Positions 46,634 to 54,043 of a DNA stretch of 64,000 nt are shown here, in pieces. Within the stretch, counting starts at the first letter, position 1. The number at the start of each line of letters is the position of its first letter. The notes beneath the pieces are model-generated. The model did no database searches. It was not told where the DNA came from and saw nothing but the letters and a program-made list of their open reading frames with translations. The position numbers were made by a program, and so were the translations under genes. The DNA lies in NCBI RefSeq assembly GCF_000018885.1, contig NC_010168.1, positions 1,736,001-1,800,000 of the forward strand, written 5' to 3'. Origin of the DNA: Renibacterium salmoninarum ATCC 33209 (GTDB taxonomy: Bacteria; Actinomycetota; Actinomycetes; Actinomycetales; Micrococcaceae).

Positions 46634-47270
46634 CCGACTTAGCTTTCCGCCAGGCTGGCTGCGGCGCGTGCAAGTCAACTTTGAGCAGTCTCAGTGCACA
46701 TTGTGTGATTGGACCAATACCCAAGGCAAACGCCAAGGTGCCAAAACCAACGACGCCACCCAAGAAGAATCCGATCACCACCACTACAACCTCGATCCCG
46801 GTGCGAATCATCCAGACCGGGCGCCCAGTGCGACGGACCAAACCAGTCATCAGCCCGTCACGTGGTCCCGGCCCTAACCGCGCACCAACATAAAGCGCTG
46901 TTGCGAAAGCCAGCAATACCAATCCAGCCAAAAACATCAAGCACTGCTGCCAGAGTTCGCTCGGTTGATGAAGAATCGACAAGCTCGCATCAGCGAAAAT
47001 GCCGATGCATAAGGCGTTTGCTAGCGTGCCAAATCCTGGCGGCTGCCGCAGCGGGATCCAGAGCAGCAGCACTGCTGCCGAAATGATGATTGTGCAGAGC
47101 CCGAAGGACAAGCCAGTCGTTCTGGAAAGCCCCTGACCAAATACATCCCACGGTGAAGCGCCAAGATTTGCCCGGATCATCAGTCCGATCGCAAAACCGT
47201 AGGCCAGAAGACCGAGAAAAATCCGAAGTAACCGGACCGGCACATTGACTGTAGTGAGAAAATTATTCAT
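46581..47270 (-). CDS. yczE: YczE/YyaS/YitT family integral membrane protein
   Basis: A 229-residue membrane protein with five to six hydrophobic helices. The family pattern is seen in GLLAYGFAIGLMIRANLGASPWDVFGQGLS and ALYVGARLGPGPRDGLMTGLVRRTGRPVWMIRTGIEV, where the LG(A/P)(G/S)P(W/R)D repeats are characteristic. The function is unknown; transport is presumed. It is divergent from a MocR-type regulator, the well known yczR-yczE arrangement, so the regulator very likely controls it. Its 3' end overlaps rlmA by 53 bases on the other strand. Confidence 0.9.
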   Translation of the reverse strand: MNNFLTTVNVPVRLLRIFLGLLAYGFAIGLMIRANLGASPWDVFGQGLSRTTGLSFGLCTIIISAAVLLLWIPLRQPPGFGTLANALCIGIFADASLSILHQPSELWQQCLMFLAGLVLLAFATALYVGARLGPGPRDGLMTGLVRRTGRPVWMIRTGIEVVVVVIGFFLGGVVGFGTLAFALGIGPITQCALRLLKVDLHAPQPAWRKAKSVSDEKLPPTSSVNCESV

Positions 47271-47371
47271 TCAGGCTTCGTTTCATCTGATCTTGCACAT
47301 TGTCGCGTTGTGTCATGGAAGTGGACGGCATTTAATAACCACTCAACCTTCCATAACCAAGCTTCCGCATA

Positions 47372-47428
47372 ATTGGACTGTGGCAAAAGAGCCAATTTTC
47401 GCTATTTGGGCTGATAAATTGCAGTCCA
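47372..47428. promoter_or_regulatory. putative MocR/YczR operator region
   Basis: The 177-base gap between divergent yczE and the MocR regulator has TGGACTG at 47374-47380 and its exact inverse CAGTCCA at 47422-47428. ATTTGGGCTG near 47404-47413 also roughly repeats ATTGGACTG. Such spaced direct and inverted half sites suit MocR regulators, which often bind two separated sites. Confidence 0.4.
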
Positions 47429-47447
47429 GACCACCTAAAGTTGACTT

Positions 47448-48857
47448 ATGAACCAGATTGTTTCCGCTCGAAGGTTGGCACGCGAGCTTGGTGAATGGCG
47501 TTCGCATCGGGCCGCTTACCTTTCGTTAGCAGACCGGATTCGGGTCATGCTCATCGACGGGCGTCTAACTAGCGGATCTCGACTACCGGCAGAACGCGAG
47601 CTCAGCGCTGCCTTACAGATCTCCCGAACCACCGTGGCAGCGGCCTATGCACAACTGCGCGAAGATAGTTATTTGCGCAGCATTCGCGGATCTGGCTCCA
47701 CTTTGGCTTTGCCCGGTGGCATGCGTGGCACCCCCTCTGGCCCGCAGGAAATGGCCCTCGACTTCAGTAAAGCCGCCGCGGCCACTTATCCGGGGCTTCC
47801 TGCCGCCTATCAATTCGCCGTGGAGCAGCTGCCAAATTACTTGGGCCACCACGGATTCGACATGCAGGGCTTACCCGAACTCCGGGCCGCCGTCGCCGAT
47901 CACTACGGACAACGTGGCTTGCCCACCACTCCCGATCAAATCTTGATCACGCTAGGCGCTCAGCACGCCCTGAGCCTGCTCACGCATACTATCTATTCAC
48001 CCGGTGAGCGAATCTTGATCGAGCATCCTACCTACCCGCACGCCATCGACACCTTTGCCGGAGCTGGCGCCCGGTTGCTCGCAATGCCAGTCAGTTCCAG
48101 CGAAGGTTGGGATATTGCCGAGGGCCAAATGCTGATTCGGCGGGCTGCGCCCAGCATGGCCTTTTTAATGCCAGATTTTCAGAATCCAACGGGCGCAAGC
48201 ATGAGCGCCGAAGATCGTGAGCGACTTGCTCGACTCGCGCAGCGCGAGGGCACGGTGCTTATTGCCGACGAGACCACAGCACTTCTCGATATTGACCGTG
48301 GCGAATTACCACCATTGGCGGCGTTCTCCGGCAGTGTGGTGACCATTGGCTCGTTAGGAAAGCTCGCGTGGGGCGGGATGCGCATTGGCTGGATAAGAGG
48401 ACCCCGAGATCTGCTAGCCAAAGTGCACAGAGCAAGACCCGCCTTCGACCTAGGCACACCAATGTTGGAACAGCTGGCCTCAATCGCGCTCCTGCGAGAA
48501 GCCGATTTGATGATTGCAAACCGTTCTAGAAACCTCAGATCCGGACGCGATTTCCTGGTCGAGGAGCTAGCCAGTCATTTCCCGCAGTGGAAGGTAGAAC
48601 TACCCAACGGGGGTATGTCGCTTTGGATCAACACTGGAGAAATGTCTTCTTCGGCGCTTGCCCTTGCCTCTAGGTCCGAAGGGCTAGCTTTGGTGCCCGG
48701 TCCAAGATTCGGTCTGGAAGGTGCTTTTGAGCGCTATTTGCGACTACCTTTCACTTATCCACAAGACGATATGCGTGATGGCATTCGCGCTTTGCTGAAA
48801 GCTTCACGCAGTGTTGGTGCAGCGCCGGCCAGAATGCCATTACAAGCAGTGATCTAG
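47448..48857 (+). CDS. MocR-type PLP-dependent transcriptional regulator (YczR-like)
   Basis: A 469-residue fusion of a GntR-type winged helix (LADRIRVMLIDGRLTSGSRLPAERELSAALQISRTTVAAAYAQLREDSYLRSIRGSG, residues 27-83) with an aminotransferase-fold PLP domain. In the latter are HGFDMQGLPELRAAVADHYGQRGLPT, LITLGAQHALSLL, MPDFQNPTG, ADETTALLDID and the PLP lysine in TIGSLGKLAWGGMRIGWIRG. The domain order is that of MocR regulators. The divergent yczE target identifies it as YczR-like. The regulator probably senses a PLP-related signal, but the effector is unknown. Confidence 0.88.
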   Translation: MNQIVSARRLARELGEWRSHRAAYLSLADRIRVMLIDGRLTSGSRLPAERELSAALQISRTTVAAAYAQLREDSYLRSIRGSGSTLALPGGMRGTPSGPQEMALDFSKAAAATYPGLPAAYQFAVEQLPNYLGHHGFDMQGLPELRAAVADHYGQRGLPTTPDQILITLGAQHALSLLTHTIYSPGERILIEHPTYPHAIDTFAGAGARLLAMPVSSSEGWDIAEGQMLIRRAAPSMAFLMPDFQNPTGASMSAEDRERLARLAQREGTVLIADETTALLDIDRGELPPLAAFSGSVVTIGSLGKLAWGGMRIGWIRGPRDLLAKVHRARPAFDLGTPMLEQLASIALLREADLMIANRSRNLRSGRDFLVEELASHFPQWKVELPNGGMSLWINTGEMSSSALALASRSEGLALVPGPRFGLEGAFERYLRLPFTYPQDDMRDGIRALLKASRSVGAAPARMPLQAVI

Positions 48858-48981
48858 TGGATTGTTTCAATAACATCTCAGCTTGGAGATAATCAGCGAA
48901 TGCCCTGTGCGCTGGATTAGCCTCGTAGTAGGCTGAACTGATAGTCCTACCGGGCACCAGTACCCAAAACAGGGGGATCAG

Positions 48982-49482
48982 ATGTTTGAATGGTTGTTTG
49001 AAAATGGCTGGGCGCTTTGGCTCATCATCTTCTTGGCTCTCGCCGTGATTGAGATGCTCACGCTAGACCTATTCTTCATTTTGATGTCCGTTGGCGCGCT
49101 GGCTGCCGTTGTTGCAGACCTATTAGGTGCTCCGCTTTGGCTGCAAGTAATTATCTTCTGCATCGTCGCTCTGGCGATGATCCTCTTCGTTCGACCGATC
49201 GCATTGCGTCATCTGCATAAGGGTCCCAACGATCTGCGGACAAATGTCGATCGGCTCATTGGTCACGCTGCAGTTGTCATCGAGCCGGTAACGTCCGACG
49301 GCGGACGGGTCAAGATTGGCGGCGACATTTGGAGCGCTCGCAGCACCAACGGAGCCGCGCTAGCAATAGGAAATAATGTTGAAGTCACCGCAATTGAAGG
49401 CGCAACCGCAATCGTTGTTGCCGCGGCTATCACGCCGCAATCGCCGCACGCCGAATATCCAGGCACTCCAGCCGGCGCTTAG
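48982..49482 (+). CDS. NfeD family membrane protein
   Basis: A short NfeD protein of 166 residues, with two or three N-terminal membrane helices (WALWLIIFLALAVIEMLTLDLFFILMSVGALAAVVADL and LQVIIFCIVALAMILFVRPIA). It ends in a C-terminal OB-fold domain (GHAAVVIEPVTSDGGRVKIGGDIWSARS...NNVEVTAIEGATAIV). Short NfeD proteins usually partner with a stomatin/SPFH protein, and indeed one follows 59 bases downstream. The ATG is preceded by AGGGGG. The likely role is membrane-domain organisation or quality control; details unknown. Confidence 0.9.
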   Translation: MFEWLFENGWALWLIIFLALAVIEMLTLDLFFILMSVGALAAVVADLLGAPLWLQVIIFCIVALAMILFVRPIALRHLHKGPNDLRTNVDRLIGHAAVVIEPVTSDGGRVKIGGDIWSARSTNGAALAIGNNVEVTAIEGATAIVVAAAITPQSPHAEYPGTPAGA

Positions 49483-49541
49483 TAGCGACCGCGTACCAGA
49501 CCAAGCACAATCTCTTAACAACAAAGGGAATAGAGGGCAAC

Positions 49542-50525
49542 ATGGGTAGCAACGCCGGAGCTGTAGCACTGACAGTGGTGCTGATAGTTCTGATTCTTTT
49601 CGTCGTCATCGTCCTGATTCGGGCGGTACGAATCATCCCGCAGGCTCGGGCTGGTGTGGTGGAACGGCTTGGAAAGTATCAGCGCACACTCAATCCCGGT
49701 TTGACGATTCTGATCCCCTTCGTTGACCGGTTGCTGCCACTCTTGGATTTGCGCGAGCAGGTCGTTTCCTTCCCGCCGCAGCCCGTTATTACTGAAGATA
49801 ACCTTGTGGTTTCGATCGACACCGTGGTCTATTTTCAAGTTACTGATCCGCGCGCCGCAACGTACGAAATTGCGAACTACATTCAGGCCGTTGAGCAGCT
49901 AACCACCACTACTTTGCGTAACGTGGTGGGTGGCTTGAATCTTGAAGAAGCGCTGACCAGCCGCGACCAAATCAACGGCCAATTGCGCGGCGTCCTCGAC
50001 GAGGCAACCGGACGATGGGGTATCCGCGTTTCGCGCGTCGAGCTTAAGGCCATTGACCCGCCTCTTTCGATTCAAGACTCGATGGAAAAGCAAATGCGCG
50101 CCGAACGAGACCGTCGTGCCGCAATTTTGACCGCTGAGGGTACCAAGCAGTCACAGATTCTGACCGCTGAAGGTGAGCGTCAATCGGCAATTCTTAAAGC
50201 AGAAGGTGACGCGAAGGCCGCGATCTTGCGTGCTGACGGTGAATCGCAAGCAATTCAAAAGGTCTTCGACGCAATTCACAAGGGAAACCCCACCCAGAAA
50301 CTTTTGGCTTACCAGTATCTGCAGACCTTGCCTAAGCTGGCCGCAGGCTCATCGAATAAGTTGTGGATCATTCCTTCTGAAGTTGGCGAAGCGCTCAAGG
50401 GAATCGGTAGCGTCCTCGGCAAAGTCAGCCCCGAAGGCTCTTCCGACTCTGACGATGTAGACCCGTTCGGCGCGGCGCCGTCGACCGGACCAACCAATTC
50501 GGGCCAGGGCAATCACAGCGCTTGA
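49542..50525 (+). CDS. SPFH/stomatin-like membrane protein
   Basis: A 327-residue Band-7 family protein with an N-terminal membrane anchor (ALTVVLIVLILFVVIVLI), an SPFH domain (RAGVVERLGKYQRTLNPGLTILIPFVDRLLPLLDLREQVV...DNLVVSIDTVVYFQV...LRNVVGGLNLEEALTSRDQIN) and a coiled coil. In the coiled coil four 11-residue repeats appear one after another: ILTAEGTKQSQ, ILTAEGERQSA, ILKAEGDAKAA, ILRADGESQAI (about residues 195-238). The tail is Ser/Asp-rich. It is partnered with the NfeD protein upstream. Such proteins form large membrane oligomers scaffolding proteases or lipid domains. A terminator follows at 50552. Confidence 0.92.
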   Translation: MGSNAGAVALTVVLIVLILFVVIVLIRAVRIIPQARAGVVERLGKYQRTLNPGLTILIPFVDRLLPLLDLREQVVSFPPQPVITEDNLVVSIDTVVYFQVTDPRAATYEIANYIQAVEQLTTTTLRNVVGGLNLEEALTSRDQINGQLRGVLDEATGRWGIRVSRVELKAIDPPLSIQDSMEKQMRAERDRRAAILTAEGTKQSQILTAEGERQSAILKAEGDAKAAILRADGESQAIQKVFDAIHKGNPTQKLLAYQYLQTLPKLAAGSSNKLWIIPSEVGEALKGIGSVLGKVSPEGSSDSDDVDPFGAAPSTGPTNSGQGNHSA

Positions 50526-50551
50526 GGTTTATCGCATTCATATCTAGAGGT

Positions 50552-50599
50552 AAGAAACGGTGCATGTACTGCCAGCTGGCGGAGCATGCGCCGTTTCTT
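50552..50599 (+). terminator. terminator after SPFH gene
   Basis: 15-bp stem (50552-50566 with 50585-50599, one G-T pair), AAGAAACGG / CCGTTTCTT, around a smaller GCCAGCTGGC palindrome. It ends with CGTTTCTTCGCTTAG on the plus strand, 27 bases after the stop. Confidence 0.8.
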
Positions 50600-50622
50600 C
50601 GCTTAGTTCGGTCTCAGCCAGG

Positions 50623-50628
50623 TATAAT
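50623..50628 (+). promoter_or_regulatory. rbpA promoter -10 element
   Basis: A consensus TATAAT (within CAGGTATAATAAAAAT) lies about 105 bases before the rbpA start. A matching -35 is not clear (GCTTAG or CTTAGT is nearest), which is common in actinobacteria. Position after the SPFH terminator supports a separate rbpA promoter. Confidence 0.5.
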
Positions 50629-50732
50629 AAAAATCTTGCCTACATCGTTCCTGATAGACCGCATCAGGGAACACAACTCGCTTTCAAAGCGTTGAAGACG
50701 AGGCAAGGATTGTGAAGCATGAGGGAGATAAA

Positions 50733-51077
50733 ATGAGTGATCGCAGTTTGCGTGGTATGCGACTAGGCGCACAAAGCATGGAGACGGAGTCTGGCGTTGA
50801 GCCGGCACCGCGCCAACGCGTCGAGTACCGTTGCGAAGACGGCAAACAGGTTTTCGTCACCTTTGCTGCCGAAGCCGAAATTCCACCGGTCTGGGTTTCA
50901 AAGACCGGGAAAGAAGCGATTTTAGTTAACGGCGAAAAGCCTGTTGGCTCCAACGAGAAGGCAGTTCGTACGCACTGGGATATGCTCCTTGAGCGTCGCA
51001 CGGTGCCCGAACTGGAACAGATCCTCAACGACCGTTTGAAGAATCTGCGTGCCAAGCGTGGCGAGAAAGTTAGCTAG
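50733..51077 (+). CDS. rbpA: RNA polymerase-binding protein RbpA
   Basis: Actinobacteria-specific transcription factor binding the housekeeping sigma factor and RNA polymerase to stabilise open complexes. The 114-residue protein begins MSDRSLRGMRLGAQSMETESGVEPAPRQRVEYRCEDG; the central beta barrel reads VEYRCEDGKQVFVTFAAEAEIPPVWVSKTGKEA, and the C-terminal helix THWDMLLERRTVPELEQILNDRL is the sigma-binding domain. The ATG at 50733 has GAGGGAG upstream; a GTG at 50712 is a poorer option. It is convergent with the polyprenol-phosphate mannose synthase, matching the mycobacterial ppm1-rbpA neighbourhood, and has a terminator just behind. Confidence 0.95.
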   Translation: MSDRSLRGMRLGAQSMETESGVEPAPRQRVEYRCEDGKQVFVTFAAEAEIPPVWVSKTGKEAILVNGEKPVGSNEKAVRTHWDMLLERRTVPELEQILNDRLKNLRAKRGEKVS

Positions 51078-51094
51078 CAGCAGCACATAGCTAG

Positions 51095-51136
51095 CAAGAA
51101 AGGGGCGGGAACCATGAGGTTCCCGCCCCTTTCTTG
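51095..51136. terminator. bidirectional terminator between rbpA and ppm
   Basis: Perfect 19-bp stem (51095-51113 with 51118-51136) with a four-base loop. The core is GGGGCGGGAA; the base is AAGAAA/TTTCTT, so both strands end in T-rich sequence. It lies between two convergent genes. Confidence 0.9.
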
Positions 51137-51180
51137 GCATTTGCTGAGTTGTTGAGAGCCGCAGCAGGTGCTTGCCGCGA

Positions 51181-51912
51181 CTACGCTTTTTTGCCGAAAA
51201 GCTTGCGCCAAAGCGCGCTCAGGCCCCATCTGGTGACGTTCACAACTGCCTCAGAGAAAATGTTTCCGCTCATCTTCGAAGCGCCGAATTCACGCTCAAC
51301 GAAAGTGATCGGAACTTCAACAATTTTCAAACCAAGCTGCGCCGAGCGCCAGAGCATATCAACCTGAAATCCGTAGCCGACGGAGTCAACTTTATTGAGG
51401 TCGATTGCTTCCAAAGTGCTTTTTCGGAATGCGCGGTACCCGCCGGTGATGTCGCGGTACCTCACCCCGAGCAAAATCCGCGAATAGAGGCTGCCACCGC
51501 GAGAAATTAGCTTCCGGTGCAATGGCCAATTGACCACCTCGCCACCCGGTATCCAACGCGAGCCGAGCACCAGATCGGCACCCTGCTCGATCGCGTCCAG
51601 GAGCAACGGCAGCTGTTCCGGCTGATGTGAGCCATCGGCGTCCATTTCAACGAGGACGTCATAGCCAGCGGCCATCCCCCAATTGAATCCGGCGATGTAA
51701 GCTGCGCCCAGCCCTTCCTTGCCTTTGCGATGCAGAACTTTGACCTGAGCATCTTCCGCCGCGAATTTGTCCGCCAGCGCACCGGTTCCGTCCGGACTAT
51801 TGTCATCGGCAATCAGCACATCCACTGTGGGGGCAGCTTTGCGAAGCCTCGTCAGGGTTTTCGGCAGAGATTCCAACTCGTTGTAAGTCGGGATAATAGT
51901 CAGGACGCGCAC
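51181..51912 (-). CDS. ppm: polyprenol-phosphate mannosyltransferase (Dpm1/Ppm type)
   Basis: Makes polyprenyl-phosphate-mannose from GDP-mannose for lipoglycan and protein mannosylation. The 243-residue GT2 enzyme has IIPTYNELESLPKTL at the N-terminus, the DXD-like VLIADDNSPDGTG and VLVEMDADGSHQPEQLP, SRWIPGGEVVNWPLHRKLISRGGSLY and RDITGGYRAFRKSTLEAI. No acyltransferase (Lnt) domain is attached, unlike the M. tuberculosis fusion, as in Corynebacterium. It is downstream of a good promoter at 52186-52213 and convergent with rbpA. Confidence 0.92.
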   Translation of the reverse strand: MRVLTIIPTYNELESLPKTLTRLRKAAPTVDVLIADDNSPDGTGALADKFAAEDAQVKVLHRKGKEGLGAAYIAGFNWGMAAGYDVLVEMDADGSHQPEQLPLLLDAIEQGADLVLGSRWIPGGEVVNWPLHRKLISRGGSLYSRILLGVRYRDITGGYRAFRKSTLEAIDLNKVDSVGYGFQVDMLWRSAQLGLKIVEVPITFVEREFGASKMSGNIFSEAVVNVTRWGLSALWRKLFGKKA

Positions 51913-52343
51913 GCAATGGCCTTTCGTAGCTCAGTTGGCACCGAGAATCCATTATACGGGCATAGAAATGGGTAGGCTCACGCGCCTTCGGGCCAATTTC
52001 GATGCCGCCGTCGTGGTGCATCCAAACTGTTTTCTACTGACGCGTGAACCTACCCGTTACAAGAGCTATTGGGACGCAGTACCCCACGGAGATCGATTGG
52101 AACTGAATCCAAAACCACCCACGTGCTCGTCTCGCAATAGCCAGGTCTTTCCCAACTGATTTGCAAAGAAACCCGTTGAGCTAAAATCCTACGTCTTGAG
52201 CGCCAGCTGTCAATATCCGTTTGACCTGCGCCGATGCTTGTTTGCCCAGGTGAGAACGGGGAAAATTTATGCCAAACTTCTGAATGTTTTTTCGTATTTT
52301 TGCGTGTCCCGGCGTGTCGAACCAACCAAGCACGCAACAACAC
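51913..52343. other. 431-base intergenic region upstream of ppm
   Basis: No gene recognised; the plus-strand frame ending near 52159 looks non-coding. The right part (about 52240-52320) is AT-rich with A/T tracts. The main signal is the minus-strand promoter at 52186-52213, which would give ppm a leader of roughly 260 bases. A tRNA-like D-arm near 51925 is not part of a complete tRNA. Confidence 0.45.
52186..52213 (-). promoter_or_regulatory. sigma-70-type promoter toward ppm
   Basis: On the minus strand TTGACA (52208-52213) is followed by a 16-base spacer and TAGGAT (52186-52191). Both hexamers are close to consensus. Transcription would run toward ppm (start 51912) with a leader of about 260 bases. 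Confidence 0.55.
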
Positions 52344-53990
52344 TCAATTTTCAGAGTCCGGCGTAATATCCATGACCGTGTGTAAGGTGTTCCCTCGATG
52401 CACGGTTGCCAGGCAGTGAGGCGCGTTTTCAGTATCTAACGCTGGCAAAAGTGGAGTTCGAGAACGCGGATCTGTACTCCAAGATTGCACTCGTTCATCT
52501 GCTACTTGCACCATCAATTCATCAACTTCCCAAATAGCGAAGCTCGCGGCCGCGCCAGGAACCAATTGGCCCATCATGGGGTCAGCATCCCGAGCCGCCC
52601 GCCAACCAGCTCGGCTATGCGCCAAAAACGCTGCCCGCGCAGAAATTCGTTGTGCCGGTTGATGATGCGCCAGACATGCTCGCACCGAAGCCCAAGGATC
52701 CATAGCGGTAACTGGGGCGTCTGAGCCGAGGCAAACTGGAACGCCGGCAGAAAACATTGACGCGACGGCGTTCATAACATCGGCCCGGTCCGTGCCCAGT
52801 CTGCGCTGATACAAACCGTCTGGGCCGCCCCAGAGCGCATCGAACGAAGCCTGCATACTCACAGTCACCGAATACTCAGCTAACGCTGCAATGGCCTCTG
52901 CATCGGCCATCTCCGCATGTTCTAGGCGATGGCCGGCGGCTCGGACAGCCGGTGCACCAACTAGTTCGGCGGCTTTTCGCAGCCCGGCGACGGCAAGATC
53001 CATTCCGGCGTCACCAATCACGTGGAATCCGCCTTGAATACCAAGCTCGCTGCAAGCTGCCAAATGGTTCGCAATCTGATCCACGCTCAGGTACCCGCTG
53101 CCGCGGTGCCCTGATTGATCTGTGTAAGGCTCGCGCAGCAAAGCTGTCCTGGAGCCAATTGAACCGTCAATATTGAGATCACCGGCGAACCCTCGAGGAT
53201 CAATTCCGACGTCGGCCAGCTGGGCCAAAAGCGCCCGGCTTTCTGCTACCGAGCCAATGAGCTGAGCCCAGTACGGCAAGACTTCGGCGAAGCTAGTGTC
53301 AGTTCTCGATCGCTGCATCAAGGTAGATAGGTCTAGCAGGGCATGGGAGTCCGGAATGGCCATCTCTGCCACCGCGACGTGTCCAGTAGCGGCAGCGGCG
53401 CGTAGCGCAGCTTCTTGATACTGTTTCCGAGCGCGCTCGTCTACGTTGCGCGCAGCATCGCCAGCTAAACGATGGGCTGCCCGGACCACCACGCCTTGGC
53501 CTTGCCAGCCGTCCAATTCGGGCAGACGCAGCCGAGCCGCGAGGGATGTGGAAACCACCGCTGAATGGACGTCCACTCTGGCTAGATAGACCTCTCTGTT
53601 CCCGCTCGCCTGATCCAACTCGGTAGCAAGTGGGGCACGGCGTTCTGGCCAACGGCTCTCGTCCCAGCCAAAGCCGAGCAAGATACCTGATGTTCCGCTT
53701 TGCGCAGCGTGAGAAACCGCATCGAGGACTTCCACCAGCGATCGAGCCGCACTCAAATCTATTGAAGCCAGCGCGAGTCCGGTCTCAGTCAGGTGAACGT
53801 GTGAATCCACAAAACCGGGAGTGATGAGCGCGCCCTGCAAGTCAATAACGCGCATCTTGGCGTCTTGAATCGAGGTCGCGGCATGTTCGCCGCCAACCCA
53901 GGCCACGGTGTCACCGTCCACAAGCATCGCCGTAGCTAGCGGATCCGCCGAGCTGTACACCGAGCCGTTGCGGTACAAGGTCCAAGACAT
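52344..53990 (-). CDS. YtcJ-like amidohydrolase
   Basis: A 548-residue metal-dependent amidohydrolase of the YtcJ family. GALITPGFVDSHVHLTETG carries the first HxH metal ligands, GFHVIGDAGMDLAV the later histidine, AGHRLEHAEM another ligand, and VCLGSDAPVTAMDPWASVRACL the final aspartate. A C-terminal strand region GQLVPGAAASFAIWEVDEL closes the composite beta sandwich. The substrate cannot be told; relatives act on formamides, exoenzyme substrates or are uncharacterised. It lies between helY and the ppm gene on the same strand. The ATG at 53990 is secure. Confidence 0.9.
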   Translation of the reverse strand: MSWTLYRNGSVYSSADPLATAMLVDGDTVAWVGGEHAATSIQDAKMRVIDLQGALITPGFVDSHVHLTETGLALASIDLSAARSLVEVLDAVSHAAQSGTSGILLGFGWDESRWPERRAPLATELDQASGNREVYLARVDVHSAVVSTSLAARLRLPELDGWQGQGVVVRAAHRLAGDAARNVDERARKQYQEAALRAAAATGHVAVAEMAIPDSHALLDLSTLMQRSRTDTSFAEVLPYWAQLIGSVAESRALLAQLADVGIDPRGFAGDLNIDGSIGSRTALLREPYTDQSGHRGSGYLSVDQIANHLAACSELGIQGGFHVIGDAGMDLAVAGLRKAAELVGAPAVRAAGHRLEHAEMADAEAIAALAEYSVTVSMQASFDALWGGPDGLYQRRLGTDRADVMNAVASMFSAGVPVCLGSDAPVTAMDPWASVRACLAHHQPAQRISARAAFLAHSRAGWRAARDADPMMGQLVPGAAASFAIWEVDELMVQVADERVQSWSTDPRSRTPLLPALDTENAPHCLATVHRGNTLHTVMDITPDSEN

Positions 53991-54043
53991 GCGTTTATCT
54001 CCAAAAACTAATTTCTGATAGTTCGCGGTTCGAATTGAGAGCC

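Noticed and set aside
50172..50262. Apparent tandem DNA repeat inside the SPFH gene
   Set aside because: The repeat is at the protein level (11-residue coiled-coil units); the DNA copies have diverged, so it is not a mobile or satellite repeat.
51918..51942. tRNA-like 5' half with a D-arm motif (TAGCTCAGTTGG) upstream of ppm
   Set aside because: No anticodon arm, no T-arm GGTTCGA and no acceptor pairing downstream; a chance match.
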